Positions 8,704-17,945 of a stretch of DNA of 41,934 nt are shown here, one piece after another. Positions within the stretch are counted from its first letter, which is position 1, and each line of letters begins with the position of its first letter. A program made the translations under genes and the position numbers. Below the pieces are notes generated by a model. That model worked only from the letters and a program-made list of their open reading frames with translations, was not told the origin of the DNA and ran no database searches. The stretch is taken from NCBI RefSeq assembly GCF_000255495.1, contig NZ_AHYZ01000061.1:1-41934 (forward strand), in the 5' to 3' direction. The DNA is from Liquorilactobacillus vini DSM 20605 (GTDB lineage Bacteria; Bacillota; Bacilli; Lactobacillales; Lactobacillaceae).

Positions 8704-9627
8704 TTGAAAGAATTTGTGATTTTACTTGAAATATCAGCCAGTACGAATGAAGTTCAAGCTATCTGGCAAGCTATTCATCCCCTTTTTGAAGAACAAGCAA
8801 CTAATTTAAAAGTTATCGAGGTCTCTCTTAATAATCAACAAAGTTTCAAAAGTTTATCAAATTTTAAAGCAACCACTCCGCTTATTACGATTGGATCTTC
8901 ACAACTTTTAATTGAAATTATTTCGTATTTAAAATCACAGTCAAAATCATGTCCTGTCTGCTTTATTCCAACTAAGAGCACCAAAAGCTTAGCAAAATCA
9001 ATTGGCTTGTCATTACAGCCACTAACGGCAACTAAGCAAATTCTAAGTGCGATTCAACCTGTTTATGTTGAGCTGGCAAAAATTGAGGAAATGAATCATC
9101 AAAGATGCTGGCTTTTCAGTCAAAATATGTCACTTGGTTTTAATGCTTACGCTGAAAATGTTAGTCAAAGCAGTCAGTTAAATAATTTTTCGATTAGTCG
9201 AATTGCCCAGTGGTATGGACATTTTACCGCCATTGTTGATCAAGAACCTTTTAATGTCACGCTAAGGCTTGATCGCAAATATTACTTTTTTCATCATACT
9301 TCTGCCGTTCAGGTTGACAATCAAGCAAGGGTCTCTGATCAGCCATTAGATTTAAAAAAACTGTCTCTCAGAATTGAAATTTTGACCAACTTAAATCTCT
9401 TTAGCTTGTTGCTATTTAAATTGGCCAAACTAGTTGGTTTTGAACAGAAACTACCATATGTTCATATTTTCAAGGGTAATTCTTTTCAACTAACGACTGA
9501 TTCATTAGAATTTGGCGAAATTGACGGTCAACAATTAAAAAACCAGTTTTACGATCTTCTGGCGCGCAGTTTTCAGTACCCATTTTGGTTTGACCCAGAT
9601 AGTCTTTCTTGGCAGGAAAGTAAGTAG
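8704..9627 (+). CDS. Degenerate diacylglycerol-kinase-like protein, probably without kinase activity
   Basis: A 307-residue protein whose layout resembles the DAGK/sphingosine-kinase fold. FIPTKSTKSLAKSIGL (about residues 87-103) sits where active enzymes have the PxGTxNDxAR loop; SLGFNAYAEN corresponds to the start of the second domain; and EIDGQQL near residue 275 matches the C-terminal DGE-type strand. The nucleotide-binding GGDGT motif is absent; ITIGSSQLLIEI occupies that place. So the likely role, if any, is regulatory or lipid binding. The start TTG at 8704 lies seven bases after AAGGAGG. It has its own promoter and ends at a strong terminator. The family assignment is by pattern only; an unrelated fold cannot be excluded. 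Confidence 0.5.
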   Translation: MKEFVILLEISASTNEVQAIWQAIHPLFEEQATNLKVIEVSLNNQQSFKSLSNFKATTPLITIGSSQLLIEIISYLKSQSKSCPVCFIPTKSTKSLAKSIGLSLQPLTATKQILSAIQPVYVELAKIEEMNHQRCWLFSQNMSLGFNAYAENVSQSSQLNNFSISRIAQWYGHFTAIVDQEPFNVTLRLDRKYYFFHHTSAVQVDNQARVSDQPLDLKKLSLRIEILTNLNLFSLLLFKLAKLVGFEQKLPYVHIFKGNSFQLTTDSLEFGEIDGQQLKNQFYDLLARSFQYPFWFDPDSLSWQESK

Positions 9628-9651
9628 TTTTTTAAACAATCATCATAAATT

Positions 9652-9720
9652 AAAACAGCCGCGAAATGATCAGTAAATTCAGTCAATTGATTGAGTACTG
9701 ATCATTTCACGGCTGTTTTT
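9652..9720. terminator. Strong bidirectional terminator
   Basis: A 24-bp stem with one mismatch (9652-9675 with 9696-9719) around a 20-base loop, bounded by A-run on the left and T-run on the right. It stops both the lipid-kinase-like gene and the converging recD2 operon; its T-run touches the recD2 stop codon. Confidence 0.92.
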
Positions 9721-12173
9721 TAATTTTTGTGTTTAAAATCAATTGGTTTAAGTCCATTCATCCCAATTAAAGGATCAATTTCCTCATTAGCAATCAATTG
9801 ACTTGTCAAAATGTATTTAGTTGTTTCTTCATTAATGCTTGTCTGCCCATGATTGATGCTAGACTGCGATAAACTTATTGACTGCTGACTTTGTTTTACT
9901 CTTAATGCTTGACTTAACCGCTCTAATAAACTCGTTTTTCGATTAACTGAGACATGATCAACTGCAGTTTGAAAAGCTTCTTTTTGACCCAATAAAATCA
10001 ACATTTTTTTAGCCCGCGTAATAGCAGTATACAGCAAATTACGGTTTAACATGCGATGAAACATGTTAACTAGCGGCAAGATAACTAATTTGAACTCACT
10101 GCCCTGAGCTTTATGGATTGAAACACAATAAGCCAGTTTAATCTTAGTTAAATCCTTTCTTAAATAAGTCACTTCGTTACCATCAAAATCAATAATTACC
10201 TGGTCTGGTTTTTGTGGATTATCTTGAGCCAAATTAATACCGACGATTTGACCGATGTCCCCATTAAACACATTATTTTCCGGACTATTAACTAAATGCA
10301 AAACTTTATCACCAATCCGAAAACTTTGTTGATTAGCTACAAGCTCTTTAGTCTTTGTCCCTTTAGGATTAACTAAATTCTGCAAAATCACATTTAAATG
10401 ATCAATTCCTGCTTGTCCACGATACATGGGGGCCAAAACTTGAACATCATTTAAATTAAGTTTTTTCTTTTGTGCATACAATATGATCTGACTAATTGCC
10501 GACTCAACCTGATGTTCTGAACAGGCAATAAATGACCGATCAAACTGATTCTTCGTAAAATCAGCTGGTAAAATTCCTTTTTTGATTGCATGTGCCAAAG
10601 AAATAATTGTCGAAGATTGTTTCTGACGATAAATTTTTTCTAACCGAATCTGCGGCAATTTTTCACAGGCCAACAAATCGGCAAAAACTTGCCCTGGTCC
10701 GACCGAGGGCAGCTGATCTTGATCGCCAACGAGGATCAGTTGCATACTAGTTGGAACAGCCGCCAGTAGTCGTTCAAATAAACTGGTATCAACCATCGAC
10801 ATCTCATCAACGATTAACAGCTGACTTGCTAAAGTCAAATTCTCATTGGCTTGATAATTATCCTGGCCGTCAGAACCATTCAAACCCAACAAACGATGAA
10901 TCGTAACTGCTGGCAAGCCGGTTGTTTCACTCATCTTTTTGGCGGCTCGACCAGTTGGGGCTGCTAAAACAATTGGAAATTCATCAGTTTGATAATCATT
11001 AGCATCCAGTGATAAATCATGGACGGCCGCAAATAAAGCAACAATTCCATTAATGATCGTTGTTTTGCCAGTCCCTGGTCCACCAGTTATCAGCAATAAT
11101 CGATTTTTTAAAGCCGTTTTAATTGCCTGCAGCTGCTCAGCACCATAAGTAATTTTTAATTGCAAAGCTATTTCAGTTAATAATTTATCAATTGCTTGAA
11201 CTTTTTTCTCTGGCAACTTAACTGGTCGCTGGAGCAACGTTTTAATTTGTTCCGCAATTTTCCATTCAGCTTCATAATAATGCCGCAAATAAATGCGTCG
11301 TTTTTCAACAACAATTTTTCCATCAGCAGCTAAAGTAACTAGCTGATCAGCAACTTGCTTTTCACTTAAAGTTACACGTCGACTTCTTAATAGCAAGTCC
11401 ATTGCCTGTTGCATCACTGACGGTGCTGAAGTATAAGTATCACCAGTATTGTGGCAAAGATCATAAACACTCTGATATAAGGCAGCTTGCAAGCGCTGTG
11501 GATCATCGGCAGCAATTTGCTGCTGCTCGGCAATTCGATCCGCACGTTTGAAGCCAATTCCATTGATTTCAAATGCTAAGCGATATGGTTGGTGATGTAA
11601 GACCGCTAATGTTTCTTTTTGAAAATGCTCGTAAATCCTAGCTGTTAATTGACTGCCAAAGCCAAAGCGGTTAAGTTCAATTACTGCTTGCTGCTGATCG
11701 CCAGTATTAGTTAAATTATCGATCAATGTTTGACGCTGCTTTTTTGACAAGCCTAACTGAGATAAACTTGCTGGATCTTGCTGAAGCTTGGTAAGCGTTG
11801 CTGTTCCAAAAACTTTGACGATTCGTTCAGCCGTTTTCTGACCAATTCCCGGAAAATTCTCACCAGCTAAATAATTAACAATTTCAGTTGTTTGAGTTGG
11901 CAATTCAGTTTGGTAATTCTCAGCTTGAAATTGTTTGCCATATCGTGGATGTTCAAATAAATGCCCAAAAAAGCGATACTTTTCGCCCTCACTAAGATTA
12001 GCAAAATTGCCAGTAACCACAATTTCTTCTTCTGGCCAAGTAAAATCGGCTTCCAGCAGTTTAACTTGCAGAACTTTATAAAAATTATCGCTATTTTCAA
12101 AAAAAATAGCTTGAATTTTGCCAATCAAAATTTGTTGCTGTGAATTTTCAGTTTGAATCTGACTGTTTACCAC
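9720..12173 (-). CDS. recD2: RecD2-type superfamily 1 DNA helicase
   Basis: An 817-residue 5'-3' helicase of the RecD2 (RecD/TraA) family, found in bacteria lacking RecBC and involved in replication-fork and mismatch-related repair. Seen: an N-terminal region typical of RecD2 with helix-hairpin-helix-like motifs (NFPGIGQKTAERIV, FEINGIGFKRADRI), Walker A GGPGTGKTT (about residue 365), DEMSMVD, GDQDQLPSVGPG, and the motif VI region VSIHKAQGSEF with YTAITRAKK. The C-terminal 70 residues are a polar tail. The start GTG at 12173 has AAGGAGA upstream and overlaps the TPR gene by 26 bases. It is the last gene of a three-gene operon. Confidence 0.93.
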   Translation of the reverse strand: MVNSQIQTENSQQQILIGKIQAIFFENSDNFYKVLQVKLLEADFTWPEEEIVVTGNFANLSEGEKYRFFGHLFEHPRYGKQFQAENYQTELPTQTTEIVNYLAGENFPGIGQKTAERIVKVFGTATLTKLQQDPASLSQLGLSKKQRQTLIDNLTNTGDQQQAVIELNRFGFGSQLTARIYEHFQKETLAVLHHQPYRLAFEINGIGFKRADRIAEQQQIAADDPQRLQAALYQSVYDLCHNTGDTYTSAPSVMQQAMDLLLRSRRVTLSEKQVADQLVTLAADGKIVVEKRRIYLRHYYEAEWKIAEQIKTLLQRPVKLPEKKVQAIDKLLTEIALQLKITYGAEQLQAIKTALKNRLLLITGGPGTGKTTIINGIVALFAAVHDLSLDANDYQTDEFPIVLAAPTGRAAKKMSETTGLPAVTIHRLLGLNGSDGQDNYQANENLTLASQLLIVDEMSMVDTSLFERLLAAVPTSMQLILVGDQDQLPSVGPGQVFADLLACEKLPQIRLEKIYRQKQSSTIISLAHAIKKGILPADFTKNQFDRSFIACSEHQVESAISQIILYAQKKKLNLNDVQVLAPMYRGQAGIDHLNVILQNLVNPKGTKTKELVANQQSFRIGDKVLHLVNSPENNVFNGDIGQIVGINLAQDNPQKPDQVIIDFDGNEVTYLRKDLTKIKLAYCVSIHKAQGSEFKLVILPLVNMFHRMLNRNLLYTAITRAKKMLILLGQKEAFQTAVDHVSVNRKTSLLERLSQALRVKQSQQSISLSQSSINHGQTSINEETTKYILTSQLIANEEIDPLIGMNGLKPIDFKHKN

Positions 12174-12855
12174 CTGTTATTTCTCCTTGTTGTTTGGCAA
12201 TCAAGACTCTTTCAATATCCGCCAAACGTTCCTGCTGCTGCGCAAATTTTGTTGGATCAGCTTTTTCAGCCCGTTTGAAAAAACGATCACCCTGTTGCTG
12301 CCAAACCATTTCAATAACTCCACGTTCAAAATTTGCTTGAAAACTGGTTGGACGATTAGCTAAAACTTGATCAAAATATTTGGCTGCTAGCTTTAAATTT
12401 CCTAAGGCCAAGAACGACTCTCCCGCCAAAAGCCAACCATCAACTTGTTGATTTTTGGTCTGTTCACTAACAGTCAAAGCAAAGGCTAGTGCCTGCTGAT
12501 AATTTTCCTGGGCATAATAATTTTGAGCAATCATTAAATATGCATCATTTTTTAAATCAGCTGATTTAACTTGCTGAAAAGTAGTTAAAGATTCCTGATA
12601 CAGGCCAGCAGAATAAAGAACATTTCCCAAACCATATTCAAGCAGATCCGTTGCTAAGTGCTGATGTTTAAAAAAATTGATTGCTCGCTTAAATAGCTCC
12701 TCAGCTTGCGAATATTGTTGCGACTTTGTCAACAACATTCCCAACGCATAATATTGTTGTGGGTCTTTGGGCCTTAAATCAATTGCTTTGATCAACTTTT
12801 TTATTTGGGTCGCGAGTTCTGCCTGTTGCTGTTTTCGATCAGTCTTTTCCACCAA
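12148..12855 (-). CDS. TPR-repeat protein
   Basis: About 235 residues built of tetratricopeptide repeats (for example YYALGMLLTKSQQYSQAEEL and YLMIAQNYYAQENYQQALAF), so probably a soluble protein-protein interaction scaffold. No enzyme domain is seen. The start is probably TTG at 12855, eight bases after GAGGG; an ATG at 12861 sits only two bases from that site, and a GTG at 12852 is also possible. It lies between the histidine phosphatase and recD2 with tight spacing, so these are co-transcribed; what the link means is unknown. Confidence 0.75.
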   Translation of the reverse strand: MVEKTDRKQQQAELATQIKKLIKAIDLRPKDPQQYYALGMLLTKSQQYSQAEELFKRAINFFKHQHLATDLLEYGLGNVLYSAGLYQESLTTFQQVKSADLKNDAYLMIAQNYYAQENYQQALAFALTVSEQTKNQQVDGWLLAGESFLALGNLKLAAKYFDQVLANRPTSFQANFERGVIEMVWQQQGDRFFKRAEKADPTKFAQQQERLADIERVLIAKQQGEITGGKQSDSN

Positions 12856-12867
12856 AAACATCTCCCT

Positions 12868-13526
12868 CTAGACAATATCTGATTCAGTTAATTTACGTTT
12901 CAAATAATCTGTCTTATTCCAAGCTACGCAATGATAGGTTTGGCCATCCTTGGTCTCAAGAATTGTGGTACTGGTATTTGCCAAACCACCTTGTGCACGA
13001 ATTTGATCTAACGAATAACCAAGCAGATGGCGAATCTCTGCACATAATGCCGCTCCATGACTGACAATGACAACATTGTCTGTTGTCTTAGGATGAGTCG
13101 CTACGATTTGTTTAATAGTTGGTGTCATCCGTTGAAACAATTCAGAAAAACTTTCACCTTCAACATTTTTTGCTTGATATTGATCAGCGTGATGGCGAAA
13201 AGCTGTTAGTTCAGTTGGATAGAGTTTCGCAACATCAGCAAATTTCATTCCTTCCATTTTTCCCAAGTCGAACTCACGCAGACCAGCAAGCGGCTGAACT
13301 GGCAAAGTTTGCGGCAACTGACGGGCAATTTCTTTAGCAGTTGTTCGGGCTCGTTTAATCGGGCTGGTATAAATAGCAGCAAAATTAAATTGTCTTAAAT
13401 AACTGACCAATTGTGAAATCTCCTGATAGCTTGCTGGCAACAATGGTGAATCTCCATGCGCTCCTTGATAACGGCCCTCTAGATTCCACTGTGTCTTGCC
13501 ATGCCTTACAAAAAATGTTTAGTCAC
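12868..13526 (-). pseudogene. Histidine phosphatase (phosphoglycerate mutase-like), frameshifted after codon 4
   Basis: The long frame starts only at an internal leucine region and lacks the catalytic RHG motif. Just upstream, a GTG at 13526 behind AGAGGGAG opens MTKH and then stops at once. The other frame continues as FVRHGKTQWNLEGRYQGAHG directly into the open frame. The two join if the minus-strand T-run at 13510-13515 had seven T instead of six, giving a 219-residue protein with the catalytic His (RHG), the SPIKRARTTA arginine motif, the REFDLGKMEG region and the second His (VSHGA). Substrate is unknown; candidates are phosphoglycerate or other phosphomonoesters. Either a real inactivation or a homopolymer miscall. 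First gene of the TPR-recD2 operon. Confidence 0.8.
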
Positions 13527-13601
13527 AATGCTCCCTCTTTTCTCAAACACCATTAACTCTATTATGCCCAAACTAGGGCGAATTTAAAAGAGCTGAGCAG
13601 T

Positions 13602-13632
13602 AAAAAAACCAGTTTTATAAAAAAACTGGTTT
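13602..13632 (-). terminator. Terminator of mnmA
   Basis: Minus-strand stem AAACCAGTTTT/AAAACTGGTTT with a short AT loop and a T-run, right after the mnmA stop. The symmetry may also allow termination on the plus strand. Confidence 0.85.
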
Positions 13633-13638
13633 AAACTC

Positions 13639-14784
<1,146 letters not shown>

Positions 14785-14837
14785 TCATTTAGATTCTGAA
14801 TCCACGATTTGAAGGTCGTGTTATTTCAGTATGTTCA

Positions 14838-14866
14838 ATTATACCGAGCAGTCAAGCTTTTGACAA
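14838..14866 (-). promoter_or_regulatory. Promoter of mnmA
   Basis: Minus-strand TTGTCA (14861-14866), 17-base spacer, TATAAT (14838-14843): a near-consensus sigma-A promoter about 70 bases before the start codon. Confidence 0.75.
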
Positions 14867-14878
14867 GCATGAGCAGAC

Positions 14879-14914
14879 AAAAAAGCCAAGACAGCTTTAG
14901 CATGCTGTCTTAGC
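14879..14914 (-). terminator. Terminator of the dapF-to-DUF1831 operon
   Basis: Minus-strand stem GCTAAGACAGC/GCTGTCTTGGC (one G-U pair) with an eight-base loop and a run of six T, immediately after the DUF1831 gene. Confidence 0.88.
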
Positions 14915-14922
14915 TGGTTAAA

Positions 14923-15261
14923 TTAATTCAATCTGATTACCTGACGATCTTGTAATTCTCGCAAAGAAAACTCAAGCTGTTCAAGAACTTGCGGATCATT
15001 TTTTTTAAAAAGATTAAGCTCCCGTAAACCATTGCCATTAGTTGCTAACATTTTAAAAGTTTTCAGATCCGCACTGATGGTAACTTTCAATTTTAAACTA
15101 GCAGCGAAATCAGCCCGCGGATCAAGCGGTCGTTCTAAAACAAATTTTCCACCTTTAGATTCAACAAAACCAATATCACGCAAAGTATACTTCTTAATTT
15201 CTGGTGCCAAACTAAAAACCCGTTGATCACCCAAAAGCTTTGCCTGTTTAGCGTATCCCAT
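14923..15261 (-). CDS. DUF1831 family protein
   Basis: A 112-residue protein matching the DUF1831 family of lactic acid bacteria by pattern (LERPLDPRADFAASLKLKVT core). No catalytic motif is recognised and no cysteine is present. It starts with ATG at 15261 behind GAGGT, which overlaps the end of the desulfurase gene. Constant placement behind a cysteine desulfurase suggests a role near sulfur transfer or tRNA thiolation, but this is inference from position only. Last gene of the operon. Confidence 0.7.
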   Translation of the reverse strand: MGYAKQAKLLGDQRVFSLAPEIKKYTLRDIGFVESKGGKFVLERPLDPRADFAASLKLKVTISADLKTFKMLATNGNGLRELNLFKKNDPQVLEQLEFSLRELQDRQVIRLN

Positions 15262-15265
15262 TTTT

Positions 15266-16420
15266 CTAACCTCGCTTTAACTTTTTAATTGTCTTAGCTA
15301 AAACTTGAACTGTATAATTGATCTCAGCAACCGTATTTTCAAAGCCAAAACTAAAACGCAGTGACTCATTCAAACGTGGACTGTCTTTACCATAGATTGC
15401 CAATAAAACATGTGAAGGATCAATACTGCCAGCTGTGCAGGCCGATCCAGCCGAAGCAGCAATTCCATTCAAATCAAGATTAGTCAGTAGGGGTAATGCT
15501 GGGCAACCCTTAAACCAAAGATTTAAAACATGTGGCAATTTATCTGGTCGCTGGCCACCGTTAACTTCAAACTCGACTCCATTTTTTTGCAAACCTTCCA
15601 GTAATCTTTGTTGAAGATCAATGAATTTTTGTCGTTTTGCCTGTTTAGCAGCTGAATCAAGTAACGAAACAGCTTTAGCAAAACCAGCAATTGCCGGAAC
15701 ATTTTCAGTTCCTGCGCGCCGCTTAAGTTCTTGATCTCCCCCCTTGATCAGTGAAGGAAACTTGACCCGGTCTGAACGATATAAAAAGCCGAGAAACTTA
15801 GGCCCATTTAATTTATGAGCTGAGGTCGATAGCAAATCGATCCGATCGGCTTGAACATCAAAATCAAGCAAGCCATATGCTTGAACCGCATCTGTATGAA
15901 ACCATGCATTCGATTCAGCAACGATTTGCCCAATTTCATGAATTGGGAAGTGGCTACCAACTTCATTATTTCCGGTCATAATTGATACTAAAATTGTATC
16001 TGGTCGGATTGCTTGTCGTAAATCATCTAACGAAATCAAGCCGTCATGATCAACTGGTAAATAGGTTACTTCAAAACCGAGGCTTTCTAAATATTTCATT
16101 GGCTTCAAAATTGCTTCATGTTCGACTGCCGTGGTAATTAGATGTTTCCCTTCATGTTGACGTGCTAAAGCAGTCTGAACCACCGCCGTATTATCACTTT
16201 CCGTTCCGCCACTGGTAAAGACAATTTGATCATCCCGTTTGGCATTGATCGACTTTGCAATAATTTGGCGACTCTCATCTAAAACTTTGCGAGCCTGCCG
16301 ACCAAAAAAATGTGTACTTGACGCATTGCCAAATGTCTGCTCCATTGCTATTGTCATCGTTTTAATAACCTCAGGAGCCATTGGAGTCGTTCCCGCATTG
16401 TCTAAATAAATATGTTTCAC
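15266..16420 (-). CDS. Cysteine desulfurase (IscS/NifS family), likely sulfur donor for MnmA
   Basis: A 384-residue PLP enzyme that takes sulfur from cysteine as an enzyme persulfide. Seen: TSGGTESDN, VEHEAIL, HTDAVQAYG, the PLP lysine in SAHKLNGPKFLG and the catalytic Cys in GSACTAGS. The short active-site loop without a long insertion resembles IscS-like class I enzymes. The start is GTG at 16420 with AGAAGGG six bases upstream. No Fe-S scaffold gene is adjacent; the nearby mnmA suggests that tRNA thiolation is its main job. Confidence 0.92.
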   Translation of the reverse strand: MKHIYLDNAGTTPMAPEVIKTMTIAMEQTFGNASSTHFFGRQARKVLDESRQIIAKSINAKRDDQIVFTSGGTESDNTAVVQTALARQHEGKHLITTAVEHEAILKPMKYLESLGFEVTYLPVDHDGLISLDDLRQAIRPDTILVSIMTGNNEVGSHFPIHEIGQIVAESNAWFHTDAVQAYGLLDFDVQADRIDLLSTSAHKLNGPKFLGFLYRSDRVKFPSLIKGGDQELKRRAGTENVPAIAGFAKAVSLLDSAAKQAKRQKFIDLQQRLLEGLQKNGVEFEVNGGQRPDKLPHVLNLWFKGCPALPLLTNLDLNGIAASAGSACTAGSIDPSHVLLAIYGKDSPRLNESLRFSFGFENTVAEINYTVQVLAKTIKKLKRG

Positions 16421-16432
16421 TTTAAACCCTTC

Positions 16433-17119
16433 TTAATTTGCTAGAAAATTCATGATCATTTTAGCTGACCGATGACCGGCATCAATAATAAAATCATCAA
16501 AAGATTGGCTGGCCTGATCATCAGCTGTATCTGACATCGCCCGCACAATTACAAATGGTTTTTTAAATTGGTAAGCAACTTGCGCAACCGCAGCTCCCTC
16601 CATTTCACAGCTCAAAGCATCGGGAAAATTCTGTTTAATTACAGCCGTTTGCGCTTCACCAGCCACAAACTGATCGCCAGAAACGATCAAACCAATTTTA
16701 GCTTGCAAACCTGCCTGTTCAGCTGCTTGCTGTAAGCTTTTTTGCAATATTGGATCAGCAACAAATCTAGCCGGTTGCTGTGGTAATTGTCCAATTTGAT
16801 AACCAAAAGCAGTAGCATCAACATCATGATAAGCTGTTTGTGATGAAATAACGATCTCACCAACTTGCAAGCCTGCTCCGATTCCGCCAGCAGAGCCAGA
16901 ATTAATCACTGCATCAACTTTAAACTCAGTAATCAACAAAGCAGTAGTCATCCCTGCTTGAACTTTACCAATTCCTGAACGAGTTAATACAACTTGTTTA
17001 TGAGCATAAGTTCCTTGATAAAAACTGACATCGCCAATTACGGTCTTTTGAAGATCATGTAAATTTGTTCGCAGATCTTTAATTTCTTCTTCCATTGCAC
17101 ATAAAATTCCGTATTTCAT
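16433..17119 (-). CDS. mtnN: 5'-methylthioadenosine/S-adenosylhomocysteine nucleosidase
   Basis: A 228-residue nucleosidase (Pfs) cleaving methylthioadenosine and S-adenosylhomocysteine, part of the activated methyl cycle that supplies S-ribosylhomocysteine to LuxS. Seen: start KYGILCAMEEEIKDL with the catalytic Glu, NSGSAGGIGAGLQVGEIV, and the substrate-binding SCEMEGAAVAQVA with VRAMSDTAD. I chose ATG at 17119 because AAGGAG lies just upstream; the longer frame would add hydrophobic residues that overlap the previous gene. Fourth gene of the dapF operon. Confidence 0.94.
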   Translation of the reverse strand: MKYGILCAMEEEIKDLRTNLHDLQKTVIGDVSFYQGTYAHKQVVLTRSGIGKVQAGMTTALLITEFKVDAVINSGSAGGIGAGLQVGEIVISSQTAYHDVDATAFGYQIGQLPQQPARFVADPILQKSLQQAAEQAGLQAKIGLIVSGDQFVAGEAQTAVIKQNFPDALSCEMEGAAVAQVAYQFKKPFVIVRAMSDTADDQASQSFDDFIIDAGHRSAKMIMNFLAN

Positions 17120-17129
17120 TAGTTGCTCC

Positions 17130-17390
17130 TTAAAAATTAACAAAAAACATAAAACCATAGACTAGAATGATCGCCAACACCAAATAAAAAATAACCCAAT
17201 TCAGTTTGCGCGCTAACTTGTCTCTTTTAGTTTGTTGACTTTGAACTTGTTGACTTTTTTGATAAGCTGTCCGACTGAACTCGGTTTCTGACGATTGAAT
17301 TTCTTCATTATTTGCCGAATCAGCAGATGCTGGCAAGTCGCTTTCCATATGCTTGCCAGCTTGCTTTTTAAAGAAATGCTTCCAGTTCAA
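17130..17390 (-). CDS. Small membrane protein with one C-terminal transmembrane helix
   Basis: An 86-residue protein: a polar, Gln/Ser/Lys-rich N-terminal 60 residues, then one hydrophobic helix at about 66-84 (WVIFYLVLAIILVYGFMFF). No signal peptidase site or known domain is seen; the topology would leave the N-terminus inside. Start TTG at 17390 behind AAAGGATG, four bases after the NUDIX stop and ten bases before mtnN, so clearly inside the operon. Function unknown. Confidence 0.75.
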   Translation of the reverse strand: MNWKHFFKKQAGKHMESDLPASADSANNEEIQSSETEFSRTAYQKSQQVQSQQTKRDKLARKLNWVIFYLVLAIILVYGFMFFVNF

Positions 17391-17394
17391 AGGA

Positions 17395-17945
17395 TCATCC
17401 TTTCGCTTGTAAAATCTTCCAGTACCATAAACCCATTAAAGTTTTGCCATCACAAATTCTTCCGCTAGCAACTGCTTGATCCGCTTGTTCCATCGATAAT
17501 TTTTCCACCTGTAAAAATTCATCAGCATCCTGTGGCAGTTTTTTTTCAACAGGCTTCAGTCCTTGAGCTAAATAAAGTGTCATCTGTTCATCAGCAAAAC
17601 CTGGAGAAGTATAAAAAAAGCAATCTTTTTCAAGCTGGTCGCTTGCAAACGAACTTCCTCATTTAATTCTCGGCGAGCCGTATATTCTGGTTGCTCACCC
17701 GCCTCAATCTTGCCAGCTGGAATTTCCAAAGAAGCCTTGCGCATTGGTTGGCGCCATTGATCAACTAGAATTATCCGTTGTGGATCTTCATCGCTGATGC
17801 AAACTAAGGCCACTGCTCCTTGATGACGAACAATTTCACGTTGAGCTTGTTGACCATTTGGCAATTCGACCGTTTCTTCAACTACATTGATGATTCGTCC
17901 CTGGTAAATTGCTTTGGTAGCTAATAATTTTTCATCAAAATTCAC
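17395..17945 (-). pseudogene. NUDIX hydrolase (ADP-ribose pyrophosphatase type), frameshifted
   Basis: Two frames cover one NUDIX protein. The first starts at GTG 17945 (GGGG upstream; overlaps the end of dapF by 11 bases) and has the NUDIX box GKIEAGEQPEYTARRELNEE, in which the usual Gly after EE is replaced by Arg. It then runs out of frame at the minus-strand T-run 17613-17619 (seven T). One more T would read YTSPGFADEQMTLYLAQG and continue to the stop at 17395, giving about 183 residues, the usual length of ADP-ribose pyrophosphatases. The GFADEQ motif after the box is typical of that subgroup. Either true decay or a homopolymer miscall. Confidence 0.82.

Noticed and set aside
11867..12124. 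Minus-strand open frame of 85 codons inside recD2
   Set aside because: It is an alternative frame of recD2, with Lys/Leu/Ile-rich composition and no ribosome site.
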